Below are positions 7,622-15,931 of a stretch of 64,000 nucleotides of DNA, piece by piece. Source of the DNA: Bradyrhizobium icense (GTDB lineage: Bacteria > Pseudomonadota > Alphaproteobacteria > Rhizobiales > Xanthobacteraceae); assembly GCF_001693385.1 (NCBI RefSeq), contig NZ_CP016428.1, positions 7,130,001 to 7,194,000 on the forward strand, in the 5' to 3' direction. Both the position numbers and the translations under genes were made by a program. Below the pieces are notes generated by a model, which ran no database searches, was not told the DNA's origin, and saw nothing but the letters and a program-made list of their open reading frames with translations. Within the stretch, counting starts at the first letter, position 1. Each line of letters starts with the position of its first letter.

Positions 7622-8698
7622 TCACAGGACCTTTCTGATCCAGTCGTGCGGATCCGCCGCGCGACCGTACTGAATATCCACGAGCTTCTTGCGCAGGCCC
7701 ATGGCGACAGGCCCGGCCACGCCGCCGCTGATCTGAAAATCGCCGCTCGCCGAACACACCTTGCCGATCGGCGAGATGACGGCCGCCGTGCCGCAGGCGA
7801 ACGCCTCTTTCAGCTTGCCGCTGGCGGCATCGGCGCGCCACTGCTCGATCGTGTAGGTCTCCTCGCGCACGCGCGTGCCGGAATCCTTGGCGAGCGCAAT
7901 GATCGAATCGCGGGTGATGCCCGGCAGGATGGTGCCGAGCGGCGGCGTTGAGAGCGAGCCGTCGTCGAACACGAAGAAGACGTTCATGCCGCCGAGCTCC
8001 TCGATGTAGCGGCGTTCGATCGCGTCGAGGAAAACGACCTGGTCGCAGCCGTGCTCGATGGCCTCGGCCTGCGCGCGCAGGCTCGCGGCGTAGTTACCGC
8101 CGCACTTGACGGCGCCGGTGCCGCCGACCGCGGCGCGCGTGTAATTCTCCGACACCCAGATCGACACCGGCGCAGGTCCGCCCTTGAAATAGGAGCCGAC
8201 CGGCGAGGCGATGACGGCGAAGATGTATTCCGCTGATGGCTTCACGCCGAGGAAGATCTCGCTCGCGATCATGAAGGGCCGCAAATAGAGACTGCCCTCG
8301 CCGCCCGGGATCCAGGCGCTGTCGATGCGCACGAGCTGTTCGACCGCTTCGAGGAAGATAGCCTCGGGCAGCGGCGCCATGGCCATGCGCTCGGCCGAAC
8401 TGTTAAAGCGCCTCGCGTTGGCGTCGGGGCGGAACAGGTTGACGCCGTTGTCGCGCTTGTAGGCCTTGAGACCTTCGAAAATCTCCTGGGCGTAGTGCAG
8501 GACGGCTGTGGCCGGATCGAGCGGAAAATTCGCGCGCGATTCGACCCGCGCGTCATGCCAGCCGTTCGCCTGGTTGTAGCGGACGATGGCCATGTGATCG
8601 GTAAAGATCCGGCCGAAGCCCGGGTCCACGAGCTTGGCCGCGCGCTCCTTTTCGGCAGTTGGATTTGCCGTAGGCCGGATTTCGAATTTCAAACTCAT
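7622..8698 (-). CDS. Branched-chain amino acid aminotransferase, second subclass (BCAT-like)
   Basis: A 358-residue PLP enzyme of the longer BCAT subclass that resembles mitochondrial and Mycobacterium-type enzymes more than E. coli IlvE. It shows YAQEIFEGLKAYKRDNGVNL, YLRPFMIASEIFLGVKPS, and the PLP lysine in GTGAVKCGGNYAASL, then ELGGMNVFFVFDDG and FACGTAAVISPIGKV. It probably transaminates the same substrates as the neighbour, maybe in the catabolic direction. It is divergent from the MarR gene at 9056, and the 357 bases between them hold a tandem repeat, so its control may be linked to that regulator operon (inference). Confidence 0.9.
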   Translation of the reverse strand: MSLKFEIRPTANPTAEKERAAKLVDPGFGRIFTDHMAIVRYNQANGWHDARVESRANFPLDPATAVLHYAQEIFEGLKAYKRDNGVNLFRPDANARRFNSSAERMAMAPLPEAIFLEAVEQLVRIDSAWIPGGEGSLYLRPFMIASEIFLGVKPSAEYIFAVIASPVGSYFKGGPAPVSIWVSENYTRAAVGGTGAVKCGGNYAASLRAQAEAIEHGCDQVVFLDAIERRYIEELGGMNVFFVFDDGSLSTPPLGTILPGITRDSIIALAKDSGTRVREETYTIEQWRADAASGKLKEAFACGTAAVISPIGKVCSASGDFQISGGVAGPVAMGLRKKLVDIQYGRAADPHDWIRKVL

Positions 8699-9055
8699 TC
8701 CCTTGTTTCCCGCCCTTGCTTCCCGCTATCGGAATCGACGCCAAATCGGCGATGGCACGCTTCTTTCCGGGCCTGCCGGCTCAACAGTCTGGACTTCACA
8801 GGTCTGGACTTCACCATCACCGGCCTTGCGGCCGGCTTCCGTCGCCGTCATGTCGGTGGAGGACATGCTTTTGCGGGATGCCGAACTCCAGTATGTTTGC
8901 CGAAATGCCGCTCGACAATCGCACGGTAGTCCATTTGCGGCCGTTGCCGCCATCGCTGGCTTTTTCCGGCTGCCTGACACGTCACCAGGTTCGAAACGAC
9001 CTAAAGTTTCGTCGTGGCTGGCAGTTTTGTAACATTGAACCCAAGATATGTCAAC
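8699..9055. other. Divergent intergenic region
   Basis: No credible gene. It must contain the promoters of the aminotransferase (minus) and the MarR operon (plus). It holds a tandem 13-base repeat (8787-8814), a small stem CCGGCCTTGCGGCCGG (8819-8834) and the left part of a dyad that spans the MarR start codon. Confidence 0.6.
8787..8814. promoter_or_regulatory. Tandem direct repeat in the aminotransferase upstream region
   Basis: GTCTGGACTTCAC occurs twice, at 8787-8799 and 8802-8814, start to start 15 bases. It is 89-116 bases before the aminotransferase start. Perfect tandem 13-mers are unlikely by chance and would suit a response regulator that binds direct repeats, but no footprint evidence exists. 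Confidence 0.4.
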
Positions 9056-9067
9056 ATGGCTGACATA
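9047..9067. promoter_or_regulatory. Candidate MarR operator over its own start codon
   Basis: TATGTCA-acatggc-TGACATA is a perfect 7-bp inverted repeat with a 7-base spacer whose centre contains the ATG of the MarR gene. MarR proteins commonly repress themselves by binding such dyads, so this is a plausible autoregulatory site. Confidence 0.5.
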
Positions 9068-9604
9068 AATTTCTCAAAGGGCCCCGCAACCTCCGATTCG
9101 CAGGGGACCGCCGGTCCTGCCCCGCGGGCCGGCGAATTTCGCTGGGACATTATCGAACTGCTGTTCTTCGCCTATCGCGACTTCGTCGGCGATGCCGATC
9201 ATGAACTCGAGGCTTTCGGGTTCGGCCGCGCCCATCACCGCGTGATGCATTTCGTCTACCGCTACCCCGGCCTCAAGGTCGCCGACCTCCTGGACGTGTT
9301 GCGGATCACCAAGCAGTCGCTTGGCCGGGTGCTCAAGCAGTTGCTCGACGAGGGCTACATCATCCAGAAGACCGGCAATAACGACCGCCGGCAGCGCCTT
9401 CTTTACGCCACCCCGAAGGGCGAAGCGTTGGTGGCAAAGCTCGCAGGGCTGCAGACCGATCGCATCACCCGCGCGCTCCGGGACATCAATCCCGAAGGCG
9501 CCGCGGCGATCAGCCAGTTCCTGCGCGCAATGATCGATCGTGACGACCCCGACAAGGTGTTAGAGGCGATCTTCGGGATCGGCAGCAAGAAGCCAAGGGA
9601 GTGA
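9056..9604 (+). CDS. MarR family transcriptional regulator (PetP-like)
   Basis: A 182-residue winged-helix protein. The DNA-binding core runs from RAHHRVMHFVYRYPGLKVADLLDV through the recognition helix ITKQSLGRVLKQLLDEGYI to the wing KTGNNDRRQRLLYATPKG. I prefer the ATG at 9056 (MADINFSKG) over a GTG at 9014. Its stop overlaps the start of the response regulator gene by 4 bases, so the two are translated together. A MarR protein coupled to an OmpR-type regulator is the layout of petP-petR known from Rhodobacter, where PetR is needed for cytochrome bc1-dependent growth; that link is by family recall. Confidence 0.88.
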   Translation: MADINFSKGPATSDSQGTAGPAPRAGEFRWDIIELLFFAYRDFVGDADHELEAFGFGRAHHRVMHFVYRYPGLKVADLLDVLRITKQSLGRVLKQLLDEGYIIQKTGNNDRRQRLLYATPKGEALVAKLAGLQTDRITRALRDINPEGAAAISQFLRAMIDRDDPDKVLEAIFGIGSKKPRE

Positions 9605-10341
9605 TCGTGCCGCAAGGAGCAACCATCGCTGCAGCCACCACGCGCGCGCCGCGGCAACTGGCCGATGACGCCCCGCATCTGCTCCTGGTCGACGACGACC
9701 GCCGTATCCGCGATCTGCTGTCGCGGTTTCTGACCGGCGAGGGTTATCGCGTCACGACCGCCTCGAGCGCTACCGACGCGCGCGCAAAACTGCTCGGCCT
9801 GCATTTCGACCTCCTGATCCTCGACGTCATGATGCCCGGCGAAACCGGGTTCGAGCTGGCGCGGTTCATTCGTACCTCCTCCTCGGTGCCGATCATCATG
9901 CTGACCGCGCGCCACGAGGCGGAGGCGCGGATCGAGGGCCTGCAGATCGGCGCCGATGATTATGTGGCGAAACCGTTCGAGCCGCGCGAGCTGATCTTGA
10001 GAATCGGCAATATCCTCAAGCGCTCTGCGCCGCCGCCGGTGGAGGCGCTGGAGCAGATCGCGTTCGGCCCTTACGTTTTCCATCTCGATCGTGGCGAACT
10101 GCGCCAGGGCGAGGAGATCATTCACCTGACCGACCGCGAGCGCGAAATGCTGCGCATCCTGGCTGCCAGTCCCGGCGAAACGGTACCGCGCGCCGCACTG
10201 ACCGGCGGCGGCACGGTGAACGAGCGCGCGGTCGACGTTCAGATCAACCGCCTGCGGCGCAAGATCGAGCGCGATCCCGCCAATCCGCTGTTCCTGCAGG
10301 CGGCGCGCGGCATCGGCTATCGCCTGGTCGCGTCGCCCTGA
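9601..10341 (+). CDS. OmpR-family response regulator (PetR-like)
   Basis: A 246-residue two-component regulator. The receiver domain (about residues 27-140) has the acidic pair in LLLVDDDRRIRD, the phosphoacceptor Asp near residue 74 in LLILDVMMPGETG, Thr in IIMLTARHE and Lys in DDYVAKPFEP. The winged-helix output domain carries LTDREREMLRILAASPGE and VDVQINRLRRKIERDP followed by RGIGYRL. The start is GTG at 9601 or 9607, overlapping the MarR stop. A histidine kinase gene follows after 8 bases. Overlap and spacing indicate one operon. Confidence 0.92.
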   Translation: MIVPQGATIAAATTRAPRQLADDAPHLLLVDDDRRIRDLLSRFLTGEGYRVTTASSATDARAKLLGLHFDLLILDVMMPGETGFELARFIRTSSSVPIIMLTARHEAEARIEGLQIGADDYVAKPFEPRELILRIGNILKRSAPPPVEALEQIAFGPYVFHLDRGELRQGEEIIHLTDREREMLRILAASPGETVPRAALTGGGTVNERAVDVQINRLRRKIERDPANPLFLQAARGIGYRLVASP

Positions 10342-10349
10342 GCCAGCTC

Positions 10350-11735
10350 ATGAGCACGCTCGACACCGGCCTGACGTTCATCCGCAACGCGTCGCAACGC
10401 GTCTCCAGGGCCAATGGCTGGATGGGCAACGCGTTCAAGAGCTGGATGCCGACCGGCCTCTATGCCCGCGCGCTCCTGATCATGATCGTTCCGATGGTGA
10501 TCCTGCAGACGGTCGTGGCGTTCGTGTTCATGGAGCGGCACTGGAACACGGTGACGCGGCGCCTGTCGGCAGCCGTCGTGCAGGACATCGCCAGCCTGAT
10601 CGACGTCTACAAGGCGTTTCCGCAGGACAAGGACCGCACGCAGTTGCGCCGCATCGGGCAGCGGCTGCAACTGGTCGTCGATTTTCTTCCCGTGGGCGAT
10701 ATGCCGCAACCCGGGCCAAAGCCGTTCTTCTCGCTGCTCGACCAGACGCTGTCGGTACAGCTCAGTCGGCAGATCGGCCGCCCGTTCTGGATCGACACCG
10801 TCGGCAAATCCAATCTGGTCGAAATCCGCATCCAGCTCGACGATGCCGTGATGCGCGTGTTCGCGCAGCGCAGCGCCGCCTATGCCTCCAACTCGGAGAT
10901 CTTCATCTTCTGGATGCTCGGCACATCCTCGATCCTGCTGATCGTCGCGGTGCTGTTCCTGCGCAACCAGATCAGGCCGATCCTGCGGCTGGCGGACGCC
11001 GCCGAAAGTTTTGGCAAAGGCCGCGAAGTGCCGCATTTCCGTCCCCGCGGCGCGCGTGAGGTGCGGCAAGCGGCACAGGCGTTCCTGGAGATGAAGGCAC
11101 GCGTCGAACGCTCGATCGATCAGCGTACCGCGATGCTGGCCGGCGTCAGCCACGATTTGCGCACCATCCTGACCCGCTTCAAGCTCGAGCTGGCGCTGAT
11201 CGGCGACAGTCCCGAAGTCGACGGCATGCGCAAGGATGTCGACGAAATGTCAGGCATGCTGGAGGCCTATCTCGCCTTCGCGCGCGGCGACAGCGGCGAG
11301 ATCGCGCAGCCGACCGACATGGCGATGGCGCTGGAGGAATTGCGCAGCGACGCCGAACGCCACGGCCATGCCGCAACGGTGACGTTCCACGGGCTGCCGG
11401 TGGTGACGGTGAAGCCGGCCTCGTTCAAGCGCTGCATCGCCAACCTGGTTTCCAATGCGGCGCGCCACGCCAACACGGTCGCCATCACCGGCCACCGCGA
11501 TCACCGCTATCTGACGGTGACGGTCGACGACGACGGGCCGGGCATCCCCGTCAACATGCGCGAGGAAGTGTTCAAGCCGTTCCTGCGGCTCGACGATGCC
11601 CGTAACCAGGACGAGGGCGGCACGGGCCTCGGCCTCGCCATCGCCCGCGACATCGCCCGCTCGCACGGCGGCGACATCACGCTCGGCGACAGCCCCATGG
11701 GCGGATTGCGGGCGGCGGTAAGGGTGCCGGTGTAA
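10350..11735 (+). CDS. Membrane sensor histidine kinase (EnvZ-like)
   Basis: A 461-residue inner-membrane kinase, the likely partner of the preceding regulator. Two membrane helices (about residues 31-55 and 181-207) enclose a periplasmic domain of about 125 residues. HAMP follows, then the H-box LAGVSHDLRTILTRFKLELA with the phosphorylated His near residue 268. The N-box is NLVSNAARHA, G1 is VDDDGPGIP and G2 is GGTGLGLAIARD. EnvZ-type kinases usually have Pro after SHDLRT; here it is Ile, which may alter phosphatase or kinase balance. Signal sensed is unknown. It ends the three-gene operon, facing a convergent gene 14 bases away. Confidence 0.93.
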   Translation: MSTLDTGLTFIRNASQRVSRANGWMGNAFKSWMPTGLYARALLIMIVPMVILQTVVAFVFMERHWNTVTRRLSAAVVQDIASLIDVYKAFPQDKDRTQLRRIGQRLQLVVDFLPVGDMPQPGPKPFFSLLDQTLSVQLSRQIGRPFWIDTVGKSNLVEIRIQLDDAVMRVFAQRSAAYASNSEIFIFWMLGTSSILLIVAVLFLRNQIRPILRLADAAESFGKGREVPHFRPRGAREVRQAAQAFLEMKARVERSIDQRTAMLAGVSHDLRTILTRFKLELALIGDSPEVDGMRKDVDEMSGMLEAYLAFARGDSGEIAQPTDMAMALEELRSDAERHGHAATVTFHGLPVVTVKPASFKRCIANLVSNAARHANTVAITGHRDHRYLTVTVDDDGPGIPVNMREEVFKPFLRLDDARNQDEGGTGLGLAIARDIARSHGGDITLGDSPMGGLRAAVRVPV

Positions 11736-11749
11736 ATCGGGGCTACGCC

Positions 11750-12286
11750 CTACTTCTTCGGGATCAGCGCCTTCAGCTTTTCCATGTCCTTGATGTTCAT
11801 CTTCATGCCGCCGGGCATGATGATGTCGCCAGGCTTCTGATCCGCCTTGCAGGCGCCGAGCCATTTGGCCTCGATCGTCGAGCTGTTGTCGCGCGCGGCG
11901 CCGGCCATGCCGCCCTCACTCTGCGAGGTCGATTTCACGGTGTACGCGGAATTGAAGTCGCCGGTGATCTCGGCACGGGATTTGACCGTAATCCCTGCGA
12001 CGCCGCAGACGGAATCAGTGACATAACCAGTTGCGGTCTTCTGGATATCCTGCTTGGAGCAGATCTCCTTGGCCAACGGCGACATTGCGGTGCTCATGCC
12101 CTTGTCGGTGGTCTCGTCGGTGCATTGCTGCATCGTCATCTCGGATGACGGCGAGCCTGTGCTCACCACCTTCATCTCCCACAGCCCGGCCTTGCGCACT
12201 GGCAACTCCACGGCGACGGCGCCGCTTGCCGACAACAGAGCAAGCGCACCAACGGCCAAACAAGATACAAGAAGCAGTCGTCTCAT
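11750..12286 (-). CDS. Exported DUF3617 family protein
   Basis: A 178-residue periplasmic protein. The N-terminus MRRLLLVSCLAVGALALLSA with a following ASGAVA stretch is a clear signal peptide. The mature part begins with LPVRKAGLWEMKV, the hallmark start of DUF3617 proteins, and has paired cysteines (QQCTDE, EICSKQ, SVCG, LGACK) that probably form disulfides. Function unknown. The start at 12286 is fixed by the signal peptide; longer frames read across intergenic DNA. It is the first of several small secreted proteins in this stretch. Confidence 0.8.
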   Translation of the reverse strand: MRRLLLVSCLAVGALALLSASGAVAVELPVRKAGLWEMKVVSTGSPSSEMTMQQCTDETTDKGMSTAMSPLAKEICSKQDIQKTATGYVTDSVCGVAGITVKSRAEITGDFNSAYTVKSTSQSEGGMAGAARDNSSTIEAKWLGACKADQKPGDIIMPGGMKMNIKDMEKLKALIPKK

Positions 12287-12387
12287 GCGTGGCTCCCGCT
12301 GAACTCTTCCAGAGATCGTCATCGCGAAGTGAACACACGCTCGGCGTGGCGAAAACATGTCCAGCGGGAAAACAGGAGCGCCAGCGC

Positions 12388-12693
12388 TCAGTAAAGCGTG
12401 CGTAGCGGTCGCTCGGCGGCGCCATAGGGCACCCAGCGGCAGGCAAAGGAAACGTAGCCGCCGTAATTCGGCTGCACGCCGAGGAATTTCACCACCTTGC
12501 CGTAGCGGGCGCAGTGATCCACGGCGAGCTGACGGGCATCGGCCTGCATCGCGAGCGGATAGGCGATGATGCCGCCGGTGTCGTTGCCCTTGAACGGCGG
12601 CACCGTGTCGATGTCCCACCAATGCGCCGGCGCCGGCGCCGCCGCCAGCATTCCGCCCATGGCAATCAGGCTCGCGGCCACAATTCTTCGCAT
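12388..12693 (-). CDS. Small exported protein of unknown function
   Basis: A 101-residue protein with signal peptide MRRIVAASLIAMGGMLAAAP ending at APAHA-like residues. The mature part starts HWWDIDTVPPFKGNDTGGII and carries two cysteines (HCARYGK, FACRWVPYG). A GGAG site lies seven bases before the ATG at 12693; an in-frame ATG at 12705 is less well spaced. I do not recognise the family. It is separated by 100 bases from the DUF3617 gene on the same strand. Confidence 0.65.
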   Translation of the reverse strand: MRRIVAASLIAMGGMLAAAPAPAHWWDIDTVPPFKGNDTGGIIAYPLAMQADARQLAVDHCARYGKVVKFLGVQPNYGGYVSFACRWVPYGAAERPLRTLY

Positions 12694-12859
12694 CGCAGAC
12701 TCCATTTCGCTCGAAGCCCACCATAGTGTGCGCCGGTGGCCGTGAAAAGAATGCTTGCGGCACGAGGCGGACTTGGCTGTCAGGTGTTGCCGCGCTGCAC
12801 TTGACCTCGTCAGGGCTTCGCGGCACCGTCCCGTGCGTTGGCTTACCGGCGGATTCCCC

Positions 12860-13321
12860 ATGCGCAATTTGTTCAAATCCTTGAGAGCACTCGGTCCGAT
12901 GACGGCGGTGCTCGCCCTGCTGGTCTCCGGCCATGCCGCCCAGGCCGCCAATCCCCTGGAATTGAATTTCTGGCTGTCAGGCCCACGCTATGACGGCCGC
13001 GTCGCCGAATGCGAGCGGGCGCTGTCGACCATCGCGTACCAATTCCGGGAAAAGGAGGGCAAGTTCTGGAATTCGGCGCTGACGATCACCGGCTTTGGCC
13101 GGATCCATGAAACCGCGTTTCGGCCCTGGCAGTCCGACAACATTCCGCGCCGTTATTGCAGCGGCGATGTGATGCTGAGCGACGGCAAGATGCGCAGCGT
13201 GCACTACTCGATCATCGAGGATGGCGGCTTTGCCGGCTTCGGCCAGGGCGTCGAATGGTGCGTGACCGGGCTCGACCGCAACTGGGCCTATAGCCCGGGC
13301 TGCAGGGCCGCGCGGCCCTGA
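12860..13321 (+). CDS. Small exported protein of unknown function
   Basis: A 153-residue protein with signal peptide MRNLFKSLRALGPMTAVLAL continuing LVSGHAAQA. The mature region includes NFWLSGPRYDGRVAECERAL and FGQGVEWCVTGLDRNWAYSP, with four cysteines. A related layout occurs in uncharacterised Rhizobiales proteins. The start ATG at 12860 is set by the signal peptide. Divergent from the preceding secreted protein; no function can be given. Confidence 0.7.
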   Translation: MRNLFKSLRALGPMTAVLALLVSGHAAQAANPLELNFWLSGPRYDGRVAECERALSTIAYQFREKEGKFWNSALTITGFGRIHETAFRPWQSDNIPRRYCSGDVMLSDGKMRSVHYSIIEDGGFAGFGQGVEWCVTGLDRNWAYSPGCRAARP

Positions 13322-13444
13322 TCGCCTCGCTTCTGTCGCTCGAACCAGGCCAGCCGACGGCTGGCTTCGGGATCTATTGAATTTTGTTCTTGAAATGTTC
13401 TGGCCCCCTGCTAGGCTCCCGGTAGTCGGGTAGAGGGGCGTTCG

Positions 13445-14125
13445 ATGCACCGGTCCATCATTATTTCGCGGCTTCTGATTTCGCTGGCTCTTATTATCGT
13501 CCTGGCCGGGACGGCGTCCGCACAGGACCGCCGGCAGAACGCCCCGGGCGAGTTCGATTTTTACGTCCTTGCTCTTTCCTGGTCGCCCTCCTTCTGCGAG
13601 GCGGCGGCCGAACGCGGCAATAGCGGGCGCTCACAGGCCCAGTGCAGCCGTCCCTATTCCTTCGTGGTTCACGGCCTGTGGCCGCAATATGAGCGCGGCT
13701 TTCCCGAATATTGCCAGCGGCCCTCGCCGCGGCTCGATCGCAACATCATGACCTCGATGCTGGACCTGATGCCGGCGCCCGGCCTGATCTTCAACGAGTG
13801 GGACAAGCACGGCACCTGTTCGGGCCTAAGCGCGCGAGCCTATTTCGAGACCACCCGGAAAGCGCGCGCGGCGGTAAAGATTCCCGAGGAACTCCTGCAA
13901 TTGTCGGAGCAGAAGATCATCGCCCCCGCCGATCTCGAAGAGGCCTTTATCAAGATCAACCCGGGCTTGAGCAGTTCGGCGATTTCGGTGACCTGCTCCA
14001 GCCGCCGCCTGAGCGAGGTGCGGGTCTGCCTGAGCAAGGACATGCAATTCCGCGCCTGCGACGAAATCGACCGCCGCGCCTGCCGGCGTGACGAAGTGGT
14101 GATGCCGCCGGTACGGGGCGGCTGA
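13445..14125 (+). CDS. Ribonuclease T2 family protein, exported
   Basis: A secreted or periplasmic endoribonuclease of 226 residues. A signal peptide (about residues 1-27) precedes DFYVLALSWSPSFCEAA. The two catalytic blocks are FVVHGLWPQYERGFPEYC (CAS I) and FNEWDKHGTCSGL (CAS II), each with its histidine, and cysteines are placed for the usual disulfides. Such enzymes cut single-stranded RNA in the periplasm, probably for nutrient scavenging. A separate gene 123 bases after the preceding secreted protein. Confidence 0.92.
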   Translation: MHRSIIISRLLISLALIIVLAGTASAQDRRQNAPGEFDFYVLALSWSPSFCEAAAERGNSGRSQAQCSRPYSFVVHGLWPQYERGFPEYCQRPSPRLDRNIMTSMLDLMPAPGLIFNEWDKHGTCSGLSARAYFETTRKARAAVKIPEELLQLSEQKIIAPADLEEAFIKINPGLSSSAISVTCSSRRLSEVRVCLSKDMQFRACDEIDRRACRRDEVVMPPVRGG

Positions 14126-14431
14126 AGACCCGCTTACCGTCATGCCAGAGCATGGCGGCCTCATGCGCAGACCGCTCGAAGTTGTCTGCGTTCCCGGTCA
14201 TCCACGGCTTATCGTCATCTGCAAGACACGTGGATGGCCGGGACCTATCTGTAGCAAACGTCGTCGGCATTTCGGCCGCGATGCTGAGGCGTTTGCGAGC
14301 AGGACCCGTCTTCGCCAAGGCTTCGCCGGGTTTTCAGCCCTGGTCCTCCGAAGCGTTTCGCGAAGGAGGACAAGCCCGGCCCTGACGCGTAGAAGACACT
14401 TTCGTCTTCTCCAATTGGTCGGCCGATTGCC
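14126..14431. other. Intergenic region with repeat DNA
   Basis: No gene seen. The first 110 bases hold a decayed family A repeat; the rest (around 14300-14400) is CTTCG-rich sequence typical of scattered intergenic spacer and presumably contains the rlmJ promoter. Confidence 0.5.
14139..14250. repeat. Palindromic intergenic repeat, family A (decayed pair)
   Basis: Contains CGTCATGCC near the left edge, GGTCATCCACGG (about 14196-14207) and ACACGTGGATGGCCGGGAC (about 14226-14244), the same order of motifs as the better preserved copies at 4948-5026 and 35888-36009, with many changes. Confidence 0.5.
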
Positions 14432-15292
14432 ATGAACTACCGACACGCCTTTCACGCCGGCGGCTTTGCCGATGTCATCAAGCACATCGTGTTGGTACGC
14501 ATGCTGACCTATCTGCAGGAAAAGCAGGCCCCGTTTCGCGTCATCGACACCCATGCCGGCGCCGGGCGCTATGACCTCACGGCTGAGGAAGCGCGCCGCG
14601 GCGGCGAATGGCTGACCGGCATTGCGCGGGTTATGCAGGCGCGGTTCTCGGAAAGCGCGCTGCCGCTGGTGACCCCCTACCTCGATATCGTCAGGGCATT
14701 CAACGCCCCGGGCCGGCTCGAGGCCTATCCCGGATCGCCCCTGATCGCCCGCGCGCTGCTGCGGCCGCAGGACCGCCTCACGGCCTGTGAAATCGAGCCC
14801 AATGCCCGCAGGCAACTGATCGATGCGCTGCGCCGCGACAGCCAGGCGCGGGTGGTCGATCTCGACGGCTGGACGGCGTTGCCGGCCTTCGTGCCGCCCA
14901 ACGAGCGGCGCGGCCTGGTGCTGATCGATCCCGCGTTCGAGCAAAAGGACGAATTCGAGAGGCTGGCTGGCGGATTTGCCGAGGCGTACGCCAAATGGCC
15001 GACCGGGAGCTATCTGATCTGGTATCCGGTGAAGAGCCGGCGCGCCGCCGACACGCTGGCACGGCACGTCGCTGGCGCCGCCGCGGCCAGTAAGCCAGCC
15101 GGGAAATGTCTAAGGCTCGAATTCAGCGTTGCGCCGCAGGCGCCGGGCGGTCCCCTCGCCTCGACCGGCCTCCTCATTGTCAATCCGCCGTGGACGCTGG
15201 CGGGTGAGTTGAAGACAATTCTACCCGAACTCGAGAAGCCGCTCGGCCAGGGCGGCGCTGGCCGGTTCAAACTGGAGACGCCCAAGCCGTGA
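14432..15292 (+). CDS. rlmJ: 23S rRNA (adenine(2030)-N(6))-methyltransferase
   Basis: Methylates A2030 of 23S rRNA with SAM. The N-terminus MNYRHAFHAGGFADVIKHIV is diagnostic of RlmJ, followed by the SAM-binding VIDTHAGAGRYDL. The catalytic DPAF-type motif appears as LVLIDPAFEQKDEF near residue 170, and the product-side block YLIWYPVK follows. Length 286 matches the family. Stands alone on the plus strand. Confidence 0.95.
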   Translation: MNYRHAFHAGGFADVIKHIVLVRMLTYLQEKQAPFRVIDTHAGAGRYDLTAEEARRGGEWLTGIARVMQARFSESALPLVTPYLDIVRAFNAPGRLEAYPGSPLIARALLRPQDRLTACEIEPNARRQLIDALRRDSQARVVDLDGWTALPAFVPPNERRGLVLIDPAFEQKDEFERLAGGFAEAYAKWPTGSYLIWYPVKSRRAADTLARHVAGAAAASKPAGKCLRLEFSVAPQAPGGPLASTGLLIVNPPWTLAGELKTILPELEKPLGQGGAGRFKLETPKP

Positions 15293-15553
15293 GGCTCGGC
15301 GCGAGCCGGTGAAGCGTGCGAATCCCGTAGTCAATATACGCGAAACCGTATTATGCTCAGGCCATTGGGACTGGCTTTACGTTCCGCTACCGCGAATGGT
15401 TGCGGCGGAGTGATCAAGGCCGAATAAAATCCGGGTCGGTCGGCGACGTGAATGCGATCGGCTCAGGTGGCCAAGCTTCCGGCAGCGAATGTCCGGTCAG
15501 CCGTTTCGCGACGTATGCGTGGCGGCGGAGCAATACGGGGGAGGAGTTTCCCG

Positions 15554-15769
15554 ATGGCCATGACTGGAACAGTCAAGTTCTTCAATGGAGAACGCGGCTA
15601 CGGCTTCATCAAGCCCGACGACGGCGGGCGCGATGTGTTCGTGCACATCACCGCTGTCGAGCGGGCCGGATTGAAGGATTTGACTGAAGGGCAGCGCATT
15701 ACGTTCGAGGTCGAACCGGACAAGAAGGGCAAAGGCCCCAAGGCGGTCAACCTGGTGATTTCATCGTGA
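15554..15769 (+). CDS. cspA: Cold shock protein
   Basis: A 71-residue OB-fold RNA chaperone. Both RNA-binding motifs are intact: GYGFIKPDDG (RNP1) and DVFVHITAV (RNP2). The start at 15554 has a GAGGAG site seven bases upstream. The 261 bases between rlmJ and this gene have no other gene and may hold a long 5' leader, as is common for cold shock genes; I could not define its structure. The gene symbol is generic, since several Csp paralogues are usual. Confidence 0.93.
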   Translation: MAMTGTVKFFNGERGYGFIKPDDGGRDVFVHITAVERAGLKDLTEGQRITFEVEPDKKGKGPKAVNLVISS

Positions 15770-15873
15770 GCTGACGCTCGCGTTGAACGCGGACTGAATT
15801 CTTGCTGCGAAGATTGCGCTGGGCATGGCGTCGCCGTCCACAGCGTTGAGATTTGCAATGCCCGTGGCCTGAA

Positions 15874-15904
15874 GAAAAAAATCCCGGCGACCACTGCCGC
15901 CGGG
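15874..15904 (-). terminator. Rho-independent terminator of the outer-membrane protein gene
   Basis: On the minus strand CCCGGCG (15898-15904) and CGCCGGG (15883-15889) form a 7-bp GC stem with an 8-base loop, followed by ATTTTTTT. It lies 28 bases after the stop of the minus-strand gene ending at 15932. Confidence 0.85.
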
Positions 15905-15931
15905 AGATGGTAGCTGCCAGTTTCTTTTTTC

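Noticed and set aside
8726..8980. Minus-strand frame considered as a leader peptide for attenuation of the aminotransferase gene
   Set aside because: It has no run of Ile, Leu or Val codons and no terminator/antiterminator pair that I can draw.
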